NCBI GenBank assembly: GCA_001641225.1
Contig: LSMY01000002.1
Coordinates: forward strand, 124,001-188,000
From: Mycoplasma sp. Bg2
GTDB taxonomy: Bacteria > Bacillota_I > Bacilli_A > Mycoplasmatales > Hepatoplasmataceae
Direction: 5' to 3'
DNA length: 64,000 nucleotides
In this document: positions 1-10,081 of the stretch, one piece after another
How positions within the stretch are numbered: the first letter of the stretch is position 1
How the letters are laid out: each line of letters opens with the position of its first letter
Program-made: the position numbers and the translations under genes
The notes under the pieces: generated by a model
The model's database searches: none
What the model was told of the DNA's origin: nothing
The model's input: the letters and a program-made list of their open reading frames with translations, nothing else

Positions 1-158
1 ATTTAAATCAATTCCTTTTACAAAATAGATTAATGAAAGACGATGAAAATGTAGCAATTGTGGTCTTCTTGGGCTATAGCGCTCCAATTGAAGAACGTCC
101 CTTTACAGGTAACAAACAAACAAGAATCCCTGTAGAAGACAAATTTACAATTAAATAG
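1..158 (+). CDS. C-terminal end of a nitroreductase-like protein (partial)
   Basis: The frame open from the window edge to a TAG at 156-158 encodes about 51 residues, including the stretch VVFLGYSAPIEE and a basic end. A hydrophobic strand leading into a GY-x-A/P motif close to the C-terminus is common in FMN-dependent nitroreductases of Mollicutes and Firmicutes, so that family is the best guess. No FMN-binding or catalytic part is visible because the gene starts outside the window. The next gene begins three bases after the stop, so the two are probably co-transcribed. Confidence 0.4.
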   Translation, partial: LNQFLLQNRLMKDDENVAIVVFLGYSAPIEERPFTGNKQTRIPVEDKFTIK

Positions 159-161
159 AAT

Positions 162-1040
162 ATGGCAACAAATAAAAGAGATTACTATGAAGTACTTGGG
201 GTTTCTAAAACTGCAAGTACTGATGAAATAAAAAAAGCTTTTCGTAAGTTAGCGATGAGGTATCACCCAGATACCAATTCATCGCATGCTTCAGAAGAAA
301 AATTTAAAGAAATCAATGAAGCTTACGAAGTGCTAAATGACCAGAAAAAACGAGCAAAATATGATCAATATGGCCATAATTTTGATCAATTTAACCAAGG
401 ACAAGGTGGATTTTCAGGCTTTGAAGGTGGTTTTCAAGACTTTAGTGGTTTTGGAAATTTAGATGAAGTCTTTTCAAGAATGGGCTTTGGCGGAAATCCC
501 TTCAATTCAAACCGTCCCCGTAAGGGAAGAAGCCTTAGACAAACCATTGAAATTTCTTTAGATGAAGCTTTTAAGGGCAAAAAAATTATTATTAAAAGCC
601 ATAAAAGTGGAAGAAAAGAAATTAAGATTCCTAAAGGAATTATGAGCGGAATGGACATTGTTTTAGCTGGTGAAGGTGAAGATGGAATTAATGGAGGTCC
701 AAGTGGAGACTTGCTCCTTCGAATTATGATTAGACCTCATCCAAACTTAGAAGTAAATGGTGCAGATTTATATACTGAAGTTCGTTTAAGTATCTTTGAT
801 TTAATTTCAGGAATTAAAACTTCAATTAAGCATTTAAACCATGCAACAGTTGAGTTTTCTATTCCTGAAGGATCAGATCCCTTAAAATTAATCAGAATCA
901 AAGGGAAAGGAATGCCTGTTTTAAATGGTTCTTCAAGTAGATCTGGTGATTTATATATTCGGCTGGTCCCATTGATGCCTAAAAAATTAAATAAAAGAGC
1001 AAAAGATCTTTTAAAAGAATTAAAATATCAAGCTAAATAA
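162..1040 (+). CDS. DnaJ-family co-chaperone without zinc finger
   Basis: A 292-residue type II (CbpA-like) J-protein. Residues 1-70 form a J domain with the HPD motif at 35-37, which stimulates the ATPase of DnaK. Residues 75-115 are rich in Gly and Phe, and 120-285 match the two beta-sandwich substrate-binding domains of DnaJ. The four CxxCxGxG repeats of canonical DnaJ are absent and there is no cysteine cluster, so this is probably a second, specialised J-protein rather than the dnaJ of a dnaK-dnaJ pair. It lies three bases after the preceding stop with no clear Shine-Dalgarno, suggesting translation coupled to the upstream gene. A strong terminator follows. Confidence 0.9.
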   Translation: MATNKRDYYEVLGVSKTASTDEIKKAFRKLAMRYHPDTNSSHASEEKFKEINEAYEVLNDQKKRAKYDQYGHNFDQFNQGQGGFSGFEGGFQDFSGFGNLDEVFSRMGFGGNPFNSNRPRKGRSLRQTIEISLDEAFKGKKIIIKSHKSGRKEIKIPKGIMSGMDIVLAGEGEDGINGGPSGDLLLRIMIRPHPNLEVNGADLYTEVRLSIFDLISGIKTSIKHLNHATVEFSIPEGSDPLKLIRIKGKGMPVLNGSSSRSGDLYIRLVPLMPKKLNKRAKDLLKELKYQAK

Positions 1041-1046
1041 AATTAA

Positions 1047-1079
1047 AAATAAAGGTGTTTAATCCACCTTTATTTTTTT
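1047..1079 (+). terminator. Intrinsic terminator after the dnaJ-like gene
   Basis: An 11-bp perfect stem (AAATAAAGGTG at 1047-1057 with CACCTTTATTT at 1065-1075) is followed by a T-run, directly after the stop codon. Confidence 0.85.
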
Positions 1080-1090
1080 ATAATTAAAGT

Positions 1091-1579
1091 ATGAAAATAA
1101 ATTTAACTAATCTTGCCAAAAACCAAATTCAACTGGATAACTATATCATTAAAAATAATAATCTTACTAAAGAAGAAACGTTTAATAATCGAATTATGGC
1201 TCTTTTGGTTGAAATTGGTGAAACAGCAAATGAAATTAGATTCTTTAAATTTTGATCGCAGAAAAAACAAGCACCAGATGAGGTGATTTTAGAAGAATTT
1301 ATTGATATTCTTCATTTTGTGCTTTCCATTGGTGTAGCAATTGATTATGATCAATGAAATCTTGATTTTAAAAGTAGTGTCAATATACAAGATGCTTTTT
1401 TTAATCTTTATAAAGCTGCAATTGATTTTAAAGGTACTAATTTAAAAAAAGAATATAAAGAAATTCTTGTAACTTTATTTACAGTTGCAGATTGTCTTTC
1501 TTTTGATGATCAAGACATTTTTAAGATGTACCAGAAGAAAAATAAAATCAATTTTACAAGGCAAGATACTAATTATTAA
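1091..1579 (+). CDS. Dimeric dUTPase (all-alpha NTP pyrophosphatase)
   Basis: 162 residues when TGA is read as Trp (one TGA follows the KF in FFKFW; a second lies in DQWN). It hydrolyses dUTP to dUMP and PPi, keeping uracil out of DNA and supplying dUMP. The metal-binding pattern of the MazG/dUTPase_2 superfamily is visible: EIGETANE near residues 42-49 and EEFIDILHF near 68-76 (E-x2-E and E-x2-D). Length fits the short Mollicutes form. It has its own upstream terminator and an ATG at 1091. Codon bias and base composition match the neighbours. Confidence 0.85.
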
Positions 1580-1686
1580 TTTAATTTTATTGCAAATTTA
1601 AGTTTAATATAATAACAAAAAAATGATATATATTTAATAAGTGTTTTTTTCTTTAAGAATAAAAACATTTTAGATCGGGAGTTAAA

Positions 1687-2745
1687 ATGATTGGCTATAC
1701 ACTACAATATGATAGTGATACAACAAAATTAAATTTATTAAAAGGAACTTATATTTTTATTAATTTATTAGATAAAATAAATGTTAAAATAAATACAAAA
1801 ATAGCTCAGGAAACAATTACAAAATTACATGGTTTAGGGGCAAAAATTATTGTTGATGTAAATGATGAGGCATTAGAAAAACATAATATTAATTTAAAAA
1901 CTTTAAATGAAATTTGAAAAATTGATTATTTAAGAATTGATGATACAAAAAATTATAAAAAAGTAGTTCCTTTTCTACAAAAAGTAGGATTGGCATTCAA
2001 TAGTTCAATAGTTCGAAAATCTGATTTAGAATTAATCAGTAATGAAATGGATTTATTAAAATTAAATAATTCACAAAGACAAAATATTTTGTGAATGCAC
2101 AATCATTACCCTAAAATTGGAACAGGATTATCTACTGCATATTTTTTAAAACAAAATGAATTATTAAAAGCATTTGGTGGAAAAAGATGTTCATTTATTT
2201 CAGGAGATCAAGCAATTAGTCCTGAATACAACTTTTTGCCAACACTTGAAGAAGAAAGATATTTTAATGTTTATCTTGCTTATTTAAAACACACTTTATT
2301 ATATGGAATGGATATTGTTTTTGTGGGAGATAAAATTTCTTCTGAATTTGATCAAAAAGCAATTAATTCCTATATTTTAAATGGTGTTATTACAATTCCA
2401 CTAGATGAATGATTATTAAGTCAAAAAGAATTTTTGAATAAGGTAGTTCATATGCGAAAAGACTTAGGGAATAATTTTTTAAGAATTATGGAAGCAAAAT
2501 TTTATTATTTAAGTCATCAAGAAATTATAATTACTCCAGAAAATAATCAAAAAACAGAGGGAAAATTAGGAATGCTTTTCTTAGATAACCAAGAATCAAA
2601 ACAATATACTGGTGATCTTTCTTTAGTTGTCAAAAATATTGAAATGGATAAAACATCAAATTTCGTAGGAAAAGTGCCAATTAATTATCGCAAAATTCTT
2701 GATTTTTTAATTTTCGATCATGAAATAATTTTTAAACTAATTTAG
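1687..2745 (+). CDS. MupG-like TIM-barrel protein (DUF871 family)
   Basis: 352 residues with several TGA-Trp codons. The diagnostic MHNHYP-x-IGTGLS block (about residues 137-149), the ISGDQAISPEYNFLPTLEEE region and a C-terminal beta-rich domain match the DUF871/outer-surface-protein family. Its characterised member MupG is a 6-phospho-N-acetylmuramidase that splits MurNAc-6P-GlcNAc after PTS uptake. The start is supported by the GGGAG sequence just upstream of ATG 1687. This organism should have no peptidoglycan of its own, so the substrate may be scavenged muropeptide sugar or another phospho-disaccharide. A MurQ-like gene lies 5 kb away. Family assignment is firm; substrate is unproven. 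Confidence 0.8.
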
Positions 2746-2777
2746 TTATAAAAATTACAATCTTATATAAAGTTAAC

Positions 2778-2806
2778 AAAATTCTTCTTATAGAAGAATT
2801 TTTTAC
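2778..2806 (+). terminator. Intrinsic terminator after the MupG-like gene
   Basis: An 11-bp stem (AAAATTCTTCT / AGAAGAATTTT, left arm from 2778, right arm 2792-2802) with a three-base loop and trailing T residues, 33 bp after the stop. The remaining spacer to 3000 is A+T-rich, contains a plausible TGATACAAT -10 element near 2922, and shows no other gene. Confidence 0.8.
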
Positions 2807-3000
2807 TTAATAAAAATGGTAAGATAAATCTATTATATTGCTCATATTATTTATTATCTATTATAAAAATAGTAATTATTAGTTCCTTATTAGTATTATC
2901 AATATCTTTTTCTTATTTCAAATGATACAATTTAATTGATTAAAAAAGTATTTTTTCACTTAATTTAATCTCAACTTAATCCAATCAAAATGGAGGCATT

Positions 3001-4464
3001 GTGAATATAGGAGAAGTTTTTGTATTATCGTACTGGCAAACCGGCGTTATTTTTGCATTTATATTTATTTCTGCAATCGCTGTTTTTATACTAAACCGAA
3101 AAATTAAATGATCAAACCTAATCCTTTCTGCTGTCGCAATTGGACTTATTGGTGGTTTGATTATTTTTGGTTTAAATCAAACTTATGTTGATCCTGATAC
3201 TGGTTTTACTGATGATGGAGACCCCTTATGACATGCTGAAGCAATAACCTGATTAAATATTTTCCCTTCCATGTTTATCAGCTTAATGCTTTTCTTTGTT
3301 CCGTTTATTGTTTTTGTAAACATTTTTCTTTCTTTAACAAGAAGAAAAATAACAACAAGATTTTTTGTTAAAGTTATATCTTCATTTGCTTTCTTTGTTA
3401 TTATTGCAATTCTTGTTGCCTTTGCTTTATGGCCAATTTGAAATCAAGTAAAATTTGATATTACTGCTCCAGATACTGCTGAAGATGATTTAATAATTAC
3501 TATTCCAGAAATTGTTGTTGGTTGAATTCCTACCTCAATTAGTATTTTTGCAGATGCTGTTTTAGTTATGAGCTGTATTATTGCTGGAATTATGTTTGCA
3601 ATTATTGTTAATATTTTAGGAAAATATGATTATGAACGTGCTGAAGGAATTATTGCAGGGATGACTAATTTTCAAACATTAATAAACACTTGTTTAAAAT
3701 ATATTGTAAAACTTATTCCTATGGTTATTGTTTGTAAATTACCTTCATTATTTGTAAAAGATATTGCTCAAAACTTTATGTCCATTGCTTATTATTTACT
3801 TGGATTTTTTATGGGTATTTTTATTATTTTACTAATTGTAACTATTATTCAATTACTTTGTAAACCAAAAGGGGTTTCATCAAAAAGACTTTTTTCTACA
3901 ATTCAAGAACCGCTTACTTTTGCTTTCTTTTCTCAATCATCACTTGCAACTGTTCCCTTAACAACAAAATCACTTAATAAACTTGGAGTTGATGATCATA
4001 TTTCCACTATCATTCCATCTATGGGAGCTTCAATGGGAGTGGTTATTTGTGCCGCCTTTTATCCAGTTTCCATTGCAATTGTGACAATTCAAAATATGCA
4101 AGCAGCAGACATGGGCTTTGGAGCCGCTTCTTCTATGATTTCTTTTATTATTTTACTTTTTGTAGTAACTCTTATTAGTTCATTTGGAGTAGCAGGAGTG
4201 CCCGGAACAGCAACCGCAGCAACAACAACTGTCCTTGGTGGAGTTGGATTACCACTTACCTTCTATACTTTAATTCTTTCCCTTGACCCTTTGATAGACA
4301 TGTTTAGAACTATGGGAAATGTTGATGCTATTTTGGCTAACTCGATGATGCAAGATAAGATTAATAAATCAGGAAATCAAACAAAAAAACTCGCTGATGA
4401 TATTGTTGCTGAATTTGAATATAATAAAAGATTTGATATCCAAAAGAAGGGGGAAGATAAATAA
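3001..4464 (+). CDS. DAACS-family symporter 1 (TcyP-like, possible cystine transporter)
   Basis: 487 residues, start GTG at 3001 preceded by GGAGG at the right distance. A polytopic membrane protein with the dicarboxylate/amino-acid:cation symporter landmarks: the HP1-like serine motif SQSSLATVPLTT, TM7 motif SMGASMGVVICAAFYP, HP2 motif GVAGVPGTATAATTTVLGG, and TM8 with LDPLIDMFRTMGN. The TM7 motif replaces the NMDGT of glutamate transporters, and resembles what I recall of TcyP-type cystine symporters. Of the three tandem paralogs this one keeps the most complete TM8 (two Asp, Arg, Asn), so it is the most likely to be active alone. Its stop overlaps the next start (TAATG). Confidence 0.8.
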
Positions 4465-6122
4465 TGTTAAATAGTTATCTTGTTAATTTTGTTGCTTTTT
4501 GAAATAAAATCCCTGAGCTTTTCCATAATTATATTAATAGTAAACAAGATCCTTATGGAATTTTGCAAATTCTAGGAATCAGCCATTGACAATCATTAAT
4601 TGTTTTTCTTTTTGTTGTAATTTCTTCTGCAATTCTTATTTATTTGATTATTAAAAAAAATAAAAGAATTCTTTCTATAACTTTCTTATTAGCTTTAGTA
4701 GGATCAATAATTTATATCCTTTTAACTGGATTTTGTGCTGTTAGTGAAACCCCAGGTTCACTTAAATCATTTGATTCACCAGACCTTGATGGGCCAAAAC
4801 TCATCTGGTGATTTATTGCATGAAAAGACTGACTAAATACTGATGGAAATAATATTGGGATTATTAGTTGATCTAATTGAGAACAAGAATCACAAGATTG
4901 ATTAATGCTTTCTACTAATATCTTTATTGAACTTGTTTTAGTTATTGTTCCTCTATTTATCTTTTTTACAATTGTTAAAACTTTAAATAGTAATCGACAT
5001 AAACAAATTAAATATAATAATTTACTAAAATCATTTTTTTCAATTTGATTAATGCCTTTTATTGCAATTACAGTTGCCATTTTAATGTATCCACTTATTG
5101 CCCAAATAAATATGGTTGCTTCTCCTGGAATGATTGAAGATGTTTTCCAAGATAGCCAAATAACTACCGTCCCTGGAATCATTGATAGTGCAATTCCTGG
5201 TTCAATTGGAATCTTTGTCAGCATTGAATTTATTTTAAGTGTTGTAGTTTTTTCTATTTTTATTGGAATTATGATCAATGTTGTTCATCGTCATGAACAT
5301 GAAAAAGGCGAATCAATGATTAAATTTTGTGTTAACGCCCAAATGATTATTAATAAATATATTAAAATGGTTTCACTAATCATTCCCATTGTACTTGCAA
5401 CAAGATTACCACTATTATTTGATTATCATACTTTATCTGAAACATTTATTGGACTTACATTGTTTATTTTAATCTTTGTCCTTGGATGAGCAATTGTAAT
5501 TTCAATTGAACTTACAATTACTTATCTTACAATGCGTAATAGATCAACAAAAAACTTTATTAGATATGCAAGATCATACTTTACTGCTGCTTTTGTAAAA
5601 CATGCAGCTCCAGTTTTACTTGATGAAACAATCAAGGAATCGGAATCACTTGGAGTTTCTAAGGATGTTGCCGAATTAACTTCATCAATGTCTACCTCAA
5701 TGGGACAATCAACTTGTGGAGGATTTTATCCGGCCATGATTGCTTTAATGACTATTCACTTAGTAATAGTGGGAAATGATTCATCTTTAGGCTCAATTGG
5801 ACTTGGAAATATTATTACTTTTATTTTTGTGCTCTATCTAATTATTATGATTACTAATTTGGGAATGACTGGAGTTCCTGGGGCTGATACTGCTGTTATT
5901 ATTTCTGTACTTGGAGCCTTAGGATTGCCTTTTGAATATTTTGCTACCGTTTTTGTTATTGATGGAATTATCAATAGAGTAAGAGGAATTGCGAATGCCT
6001 TTGGATTTGTCGCCGCGAATAATGTAGCGGAACGGGTAATAAAAACTAAAAAAAATAAAGGCAAAAATATTGTAGATAAAGGTATTGTTATAACCGGGGA
6101 GGTGGTAAATGAAGACATCTAG
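4464..6122 (+). CDS. DAACS-family symporter 2 (divergent paralog)
   Basis: 552 residues, many TGA-Trp codons. Same fold as its neighbours, with an N-terminal extension of about 60 residues and a Trp-rich extracytoplasmic loop near residues 110-150. The HP1 region reads KHAAPVLLDETIKESE and has lost the serine-rich tip. TM7 reads STSMGQSTCGGFYPAMIALM, close to cystine-symporter sequences. HP2 is GMTGVPGADTAVIISVLG, and TM8 is IDGIINRVRGIANAFG, with Asn where Asp is usual. It shares one base with the upstream stop and overlaps the next gene by 14 bp, so the three are translationally coupled. Substrate is inferred, not proven. Confidence 0.75.
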
Positions 6123-7710
6123 TTCTTTAAATGAAATTTTAAATGCTAATAGTGGAGATTATATTGATCAAAACTCTGTTGGTTATATTTTTGGTTTAAG
6201 TACTTGACAATCAGGAACTGCCCTCATTTTTCTTTTAATTGCAACCATTTCTATCTTTTTCATCTATAAAAAATGAGGAAGAATTACTTCACTTTGTCTT
6301 GCATTTGGAATTGGTCTTGTTGGTCTTGTTGTATTTGGTTATATTTTTGCTATTAGTAAACCAGGTATTCCACCAGAAGGCTCAATTACTTGAGTTGATG
6401 AAGTAAATAATTGATTGGCAATGCCCTCTTCTATCTTTTTATCGCTTATTTCCTTTGTAATTCCCTTGTATGTTTTTACATCTATTGTTTTATTAATTAA
6501 TAATCAAAATAAAGAAGCAAAAAACCATGCTTGAATGTTTTCTTCTTCAATGATTTTGCTTGTTATTTTACCAATTCTTGGTATTGCAATTGGACTAGCG
6601 ATGATTCCCTTAATTAATTTAATTCCGCAAGATATTATTCCTTATGATCCTAATAATGTAATTGAAAATGAGAATTCTTCAATTCCAAATATTATTGTAA
6701 AAATTTTACCTTATTCATTAATTATGCTTACTTCTCCAGCTTTTTTAGGTTCTGTAGTTATTTTTGCAATCTTACTTGGAATTGTAATAAAAACTACAGA
6801 AAAAAATCATGCTCCAAGACACCATGATATTGTGTTCTTTTTTACAACAATTAAAATAGTAAGTGATCGTTATTTAGGTTATGTTTTAATGTTGATTCCT
6901 TTAGTAATTGCAACAAGACTTCCAATGTTAATGATGGTGGAAAATATAGATCAACTTACTTTTGTTAGTTATTATATTGGATTGTTCTTTTTGGGTGGAA
7001 CAATTATTATGATTATCTTAACTACAATAATTATGATAGTTTCTCCTGCCAAAAAACATAAAGTGGATACATTAGTTAATCATTGAACAAATTCGGTTGC
7101 AAACCCCTCTCTTGCTACTATGCTTCCAATTACAAAGCAAACAACAAGAAAATTAGGTGCAAGTGAAGACATGAGTGAAATTACCCCTACATTAGGAACA
7201 TCAATGGGGCTTGTAATGTGCGGAGGATTTACTCCAACCATATTGGCGTTAATGACTGAAAATAATATTGCTGATAATAGTTTAACTTTAAGCTTTGTCT
7301 TTCTAGTGATAATTTATGTTTTCATTGCTTCATTTGGAACTAGTGGAGTTAGTGATGCTGATTCAATTATTGTACTAGCTGTTTTAGGATCATTAGGACT
7401 ACCACCAGAAGTTTATTTAACAATTATGGTCGTTTCACCACTTACTGAATTAGTTGCTATTTTAATTAACTCGACCGGACAAATTGCGGTTACAATGCTT
7501 AATGATAAGTTACATTCAAAAACTATTTCTAATTATGTTACTCATGAAAATATCAACACTAATGAATGAGAAATTAAAGAAATTCACAAACATTTAAATA
7601 GTTTAAAAGCAAATAATCAAGATAAAAATGAACTAGATAAAGCAAAATCTAAAACAAAACTTAATAATGCTCTTCAAAAAGAAATTTTGCATGAATTTGG
7701 AGCTAAGTAG
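6109..7710 (+). CDS. DAACS-family symporter 3 (degenerate substrate site)
   Basis: 533 residues, ATG at 6109 behind a GGGGAGG Shine-Dalgarno inside the previous gene. The HP1-like motif NPSLATMLPITKQTT, TM7 motif TLGTSMGLVMCGGFTP and HP2-like GTSGVSDADSIIVLAVLG are recognisable. TM8 reads SPLTELVAILINSTGQ: the substrate-binding Arg and the Asp of the family are missing, and the GVPG of HP2 has become GVSD. A charged 60-residue C-terminal tail follows the last membrane segment. It may be a non-transporting partner of the two upstream paralogs, since the family forms trimers. That idea is inference. Confidence 0.75.
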
Positions 7711-7726
7711 CAACAAATGAAGTAAT

Positions 7727-7758
7727 AAAAAGATAGTTTAGACTATCTTTTTATTTTT
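7727..7758. terminator. Bidirectional terminator between convergent genes
   Basis: The stem AAAAGATAGT/ACTATCTTTT with loop TTAG sits between the stop of symporter 3 (7710) and the stop of the MurQ-like gene (7743), with A-runs and T-runs on either side so that it can serve both strands. Confidence 0.8.
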
Positions 7759-8588
7759 TTAGGATCCATAATAATATTAAAATTATTTTTATTTAATTTA
7801 AGAATTTTTTCTGTTTCTTCAAAGCTTACATTATAGGTAACTGCAATAAGAGTACTTTCTAATTTATTATGATTTTGCTCCATTTGTTGAATTGCCGCAT
7901 CTTCATTAATATTAGTTAATTCAGTAATTGTTTTAATGCACATATCATATAATCTTTGTGAAATTGGATTTAAAAAGGGTAAATGATCTTTATAAATTCT
8001 TCCTGCATCTTGTAAAGCTTGATAGACCATTACATCAAAAATTGCCATTTCTAAAAAAGAAGATTCAATTTCAGCATTCAATGCTCAAATTACTTTATGA
8101 TGATTTTTTATATTAATTAGTAGATCAATATAGTTACCATATTCTTTTTTTTGTTGTCCCATGATAGCCGCAGTAGAACAATGAAGTTCTTTTGCAAATT
8201 TAAGTCCTCTATGAACGTAACTACTTGATCCACTAGAACTAATTCCAATTACAAGATCGCTTTTATTTAAATTAATATTGGACAAATTAACCACCGCAAC
8301 TGATTCATACCATTCAACGCTTTCCCGTTTTTGCATTTCTTCTGGTTTTCTAACAACGAATGAACAAAATTGCTCTTCAGAAATTTTAAAACTTGTTCAT
8401 AATGTTTTTGTTAATTTATCTAAAATTTCACTAGAAATTCCTGTTCCAAAAATAATAATTCTTTTATTATTCAAGATTTGCATTTTGATTTTATTTGATA
8501 AAGCAATAATATCTTTTCGACTAGAAAGCAAATTTTCTTTAGTTGAATAGATAGATTTTATTAATTCATCAATTAGATCGGTTCCCAT
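7743..8588 (-). CDS. MurQ-like SIS-domain protein (MurNAc-6-phosphate etherase homolog)
   Basis: 281 residues. The SIS sugar-phosphate site DLVIGISSSGSSSYVHRGL (about residues 110-128) aligns with the GIAASGRTPYV block of MurQ. The C-terminus (GRIYKDHLPFLNPIS, then a small helical domain ending near ETEKILKLNKNNF) follows the MurQ layout closely. The distance from the first sugar-phosphate loop (GTGISSE) to the SSSG loop equals that of E. coli MurQ. The first catalytic Glu of MurQ (in its LDASEC motif) appears to be Thr here. A Glu near the second position exists in ESVEWYES. It may therefore be a non-lytic sugar-phosphate-binding protein or regulator. It is divergent from cassette 1. Confidence 0.65.
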
Positions 8589-8614
8589 ATTTCCTAAATA
8601 ATTATATCTTTTAT

Positions 8615-8629
8615 ATGTAATAATTACAT
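8615..8629. promoter_or_regulatory. Palindrome in divergent MurQ-like / gene A1 promoter region
   Basis: ATGTAATAATTACAT is an almost perfect 15-bp dyad centred in the 66-bp gap between two divergent genes. Its position suggests an operator controlling one or both, possibly tied to the sugar-phosphate pathway. No regulator gene is adjacent. Confidence 0.35.
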
Positions 8630-8654
8630 TGTTATGTCTTGAGAATATATACTT

Positions 8655-9068
8655 ATGCTCATTTTGATTTTATTAGTATTTATTTCTTTTATATCAATGT
8701 TTTTTTTTCAAAAAAAGAAAATGACAAAAGAAAAAGAAAATTATAAATCAAAATCTTCACAAAGAAAAAATAAAGCTAAAAAAAACGAAGATCTTCTATT
8801 AGAAGAATATATTTATTTTATTAGAGAAACAATGGAATTATTAGACCAATTTGACCCTATTAAAGGTAAATATAAAATGACAGAAATAAATAATTTTGCA
8901 GATAATGGATTTAAAGAAATTTCTTCTTTAAATAATTTAAAGGCCGTTAAGGTCAATAAGGATTCGAAAATTAATTGAGAACTAATTAATAAATTAGAAA
9001 AAACAAAAGCTTCTAATTGGAAAAAATACAAAAATGATATAAATAAATTAATTACAACTAATAAATAA
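8655..9068 (+). CDS. Unknown PTS-linked membrane protein A1
   Basis: 137 residues, not recognised. Residues 1-18 are a single hydrophobic segment followed by a Lys-rich run, giving an N-in or signal-anchor topology with a cytoplasmic, strongly helical charged domain. The centre contains LLDQFDPIKGKYKMTEI, matched by LLVDNFDPLTSTTTLAEI in the paralog A2 at 28810-29244; both end with a Trp-containing INW-type segment and a Lys-rich tail. It is the first gene of the A-B-C set, which occurs twice here, each time beside a lactose/cellobiose-type PTS. No function can be assigned. Confidence 0.75.
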
Positions 9069-9073
9069 AGATT

Positions 9074-9796
9074 ATGGCAACAGATAAAAATAATAAAAAA
9101 ACAGAAAACTCTTTAAGAAATAAATTAGAATATAAAGATATTACAGCTTTTTATAAAGTGAGATTTAATGATCCCACAAATTTAGATGAATTTGAAAAAT
9201 TAGAGAAATTTTTAGATGATGAATCTAATCCTAAATATCATTCTAAAATTGCGGAAACAAGAAGAATTGTGCAAAAGCAAAATAAAATTAAATTAAAATA
9301 TAAAAAGCCAGACAAATATGTCGAAATTTTTAAAATTCTTTGTAATTCTTATTTGTATCATATAGAAAAAGATTTTGATTATGAAACAATAAAATTATTA
9401 GATTTTTATTATGATGAAAAAAATAAACGTTTTTATAAAATTGATGTTTTTGATAAAGACTATTTTAAAACTAGAAAATTAGATAAAGAAGATAAAATAA
9501 CAATACCTTTTTCATTTGAAGTTAAATTTATTTCGCAAGATATTGTTTATAAAAATGAATATAAATTAATATTTTCTACAAAATCTATTTTTACAAATTC
9601 TAAAAAAAATTATTATGATAATTTTAAAGTAGCAAAGATTAAAATATTAAGAACTATGAAAACACCCTTTCCGCTTGAACATTATAGTATAAAATCAATA
9701 ATGATAAGAAAAGATTTCAGTAAACAATTTAAAAATTATATGTTACAAATTGAAAAGGGAATCAATAAGGAGTTGTACAAAAAAGATGATAATTAG
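9074..9796 (+). CDS. Unknown PTS-linked protein B1
   Basis: 240 residues, soluble, very Lys- and Asp/Glu-rich, not recognised. It begins five bases after gene A1 and overlaps gene C1 by 11 bp. The paralog B2 at 28149-28808 shares an N-terminal YKDITAF/EKDITSF segment, an AET/H-RR/K-I block near residues 60-65, and near the C-terminus the almost invariant MKTPFPLE motif (about residues 195-202). That motif is the strongest candidate for a functional site. No membrane segment is predicted by eye, so with A and C on each side it could be their cytoplasmic partner. Confidence 0.75.
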   Translation: MATDKNNKKTENSLRNKLEYKDITAFYKVRFNDPTNLDEFEKLEKFLDDESNPKYHSKIAETRRIVQKQNKIKLKYKKPDKYVEIFKILCNSYLYHIEKDFDYETIKLLDFYYDEKNKRFYKIDVFDKDYFKTRKLDKEDKITIPFSFEVKFISQDIVYKNEYKLIFSTKSIFTNSKKNYYDNFKVAKIKILRTMKTPFPLEHYSIKSIMIRKDFSKQFKNYMLQIEKGINKELYKKDDN

Positions 9797-9986
9797 AGCT
9801 ATTATTTATATTTTTCTTTCTTTACTATTTTTATTTCCTTTTATTATTTGATCATTTATAAATTTTATGGATGTAAATGAAAAAATAAAATTAAATAAAT
9901 GGAAAATAATTTTTAGTTCATTAATGATTTGTTGAACATTGTTCTTTATTTTATTAATTATTTTTATTTTTATTATTTTAATATAA
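9786..9986 (+). CDS. Small two-helix membrane protein C1
   Basis: 66 residues with two hydrophobic segments (about 3-22 and 46-65) separated by a short Lys-rich loop. It is too short and TGA-interrupted for ordinary ORF calling, but it is supported by a paralog, C2 at 27945-28148, that shares the FIxWSFINF motif in helix 1 and a K-W-K then WTL pattern before and in helix 2. The start overlaps the end of B1 by 11 bp, which implies translational coupling. Function unknown; always follows gene B. Confidence 0.7.
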
Positions 9987-9993
9987 TATATAT

Positions 9994-10005
9994 TGTATAT
10001 ACTTA
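9994..10005 (+). promoter_or_regulatory. Probable promoter core of PTS cassette 1
   Basis: TGTATATACTTA resembles the TGTATATCTTAG block found twice upstream of the two phospho-beta-glucosidase genes of the island. It could be an extended -10 element or operator half-site for the downstream IIB-IIA-bgl-IIC operon. Confidence 0.35.
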
Positions 10006-10021
10006 ATATTTTAAAAGATAC

Positions 10022-10050
10022 AAAAGAGCAGTTTAGTTCTTTTTTATTTT
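10022..10050 (+). terminator. Terminator or attenuator before PTS cassette 1
   Basis: An 8-bp stem (AAAAGAGC with GTTCTTTT, one G-U pair, loop AGTTTA) runs into a T-rich tract. It lies after gene C1 and only about 30 bp before the IIB ribosome-binding site. It ends the A-B-C transcript and, if the promoter is at about 9994, would also act as an attenuator for the PTS genes. Confidence 0.5.
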
Positions 10051-10081
10051 TTATTTATAGATAATTTCAAAGGAGGTAAAA

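Noticed and set aside
4712..6118. Long minus-strand frames opposite the symporter operon
   Set aside because: Antisense shadows of strongly supported membrane proteins; no conserved motif in the reverse frames.
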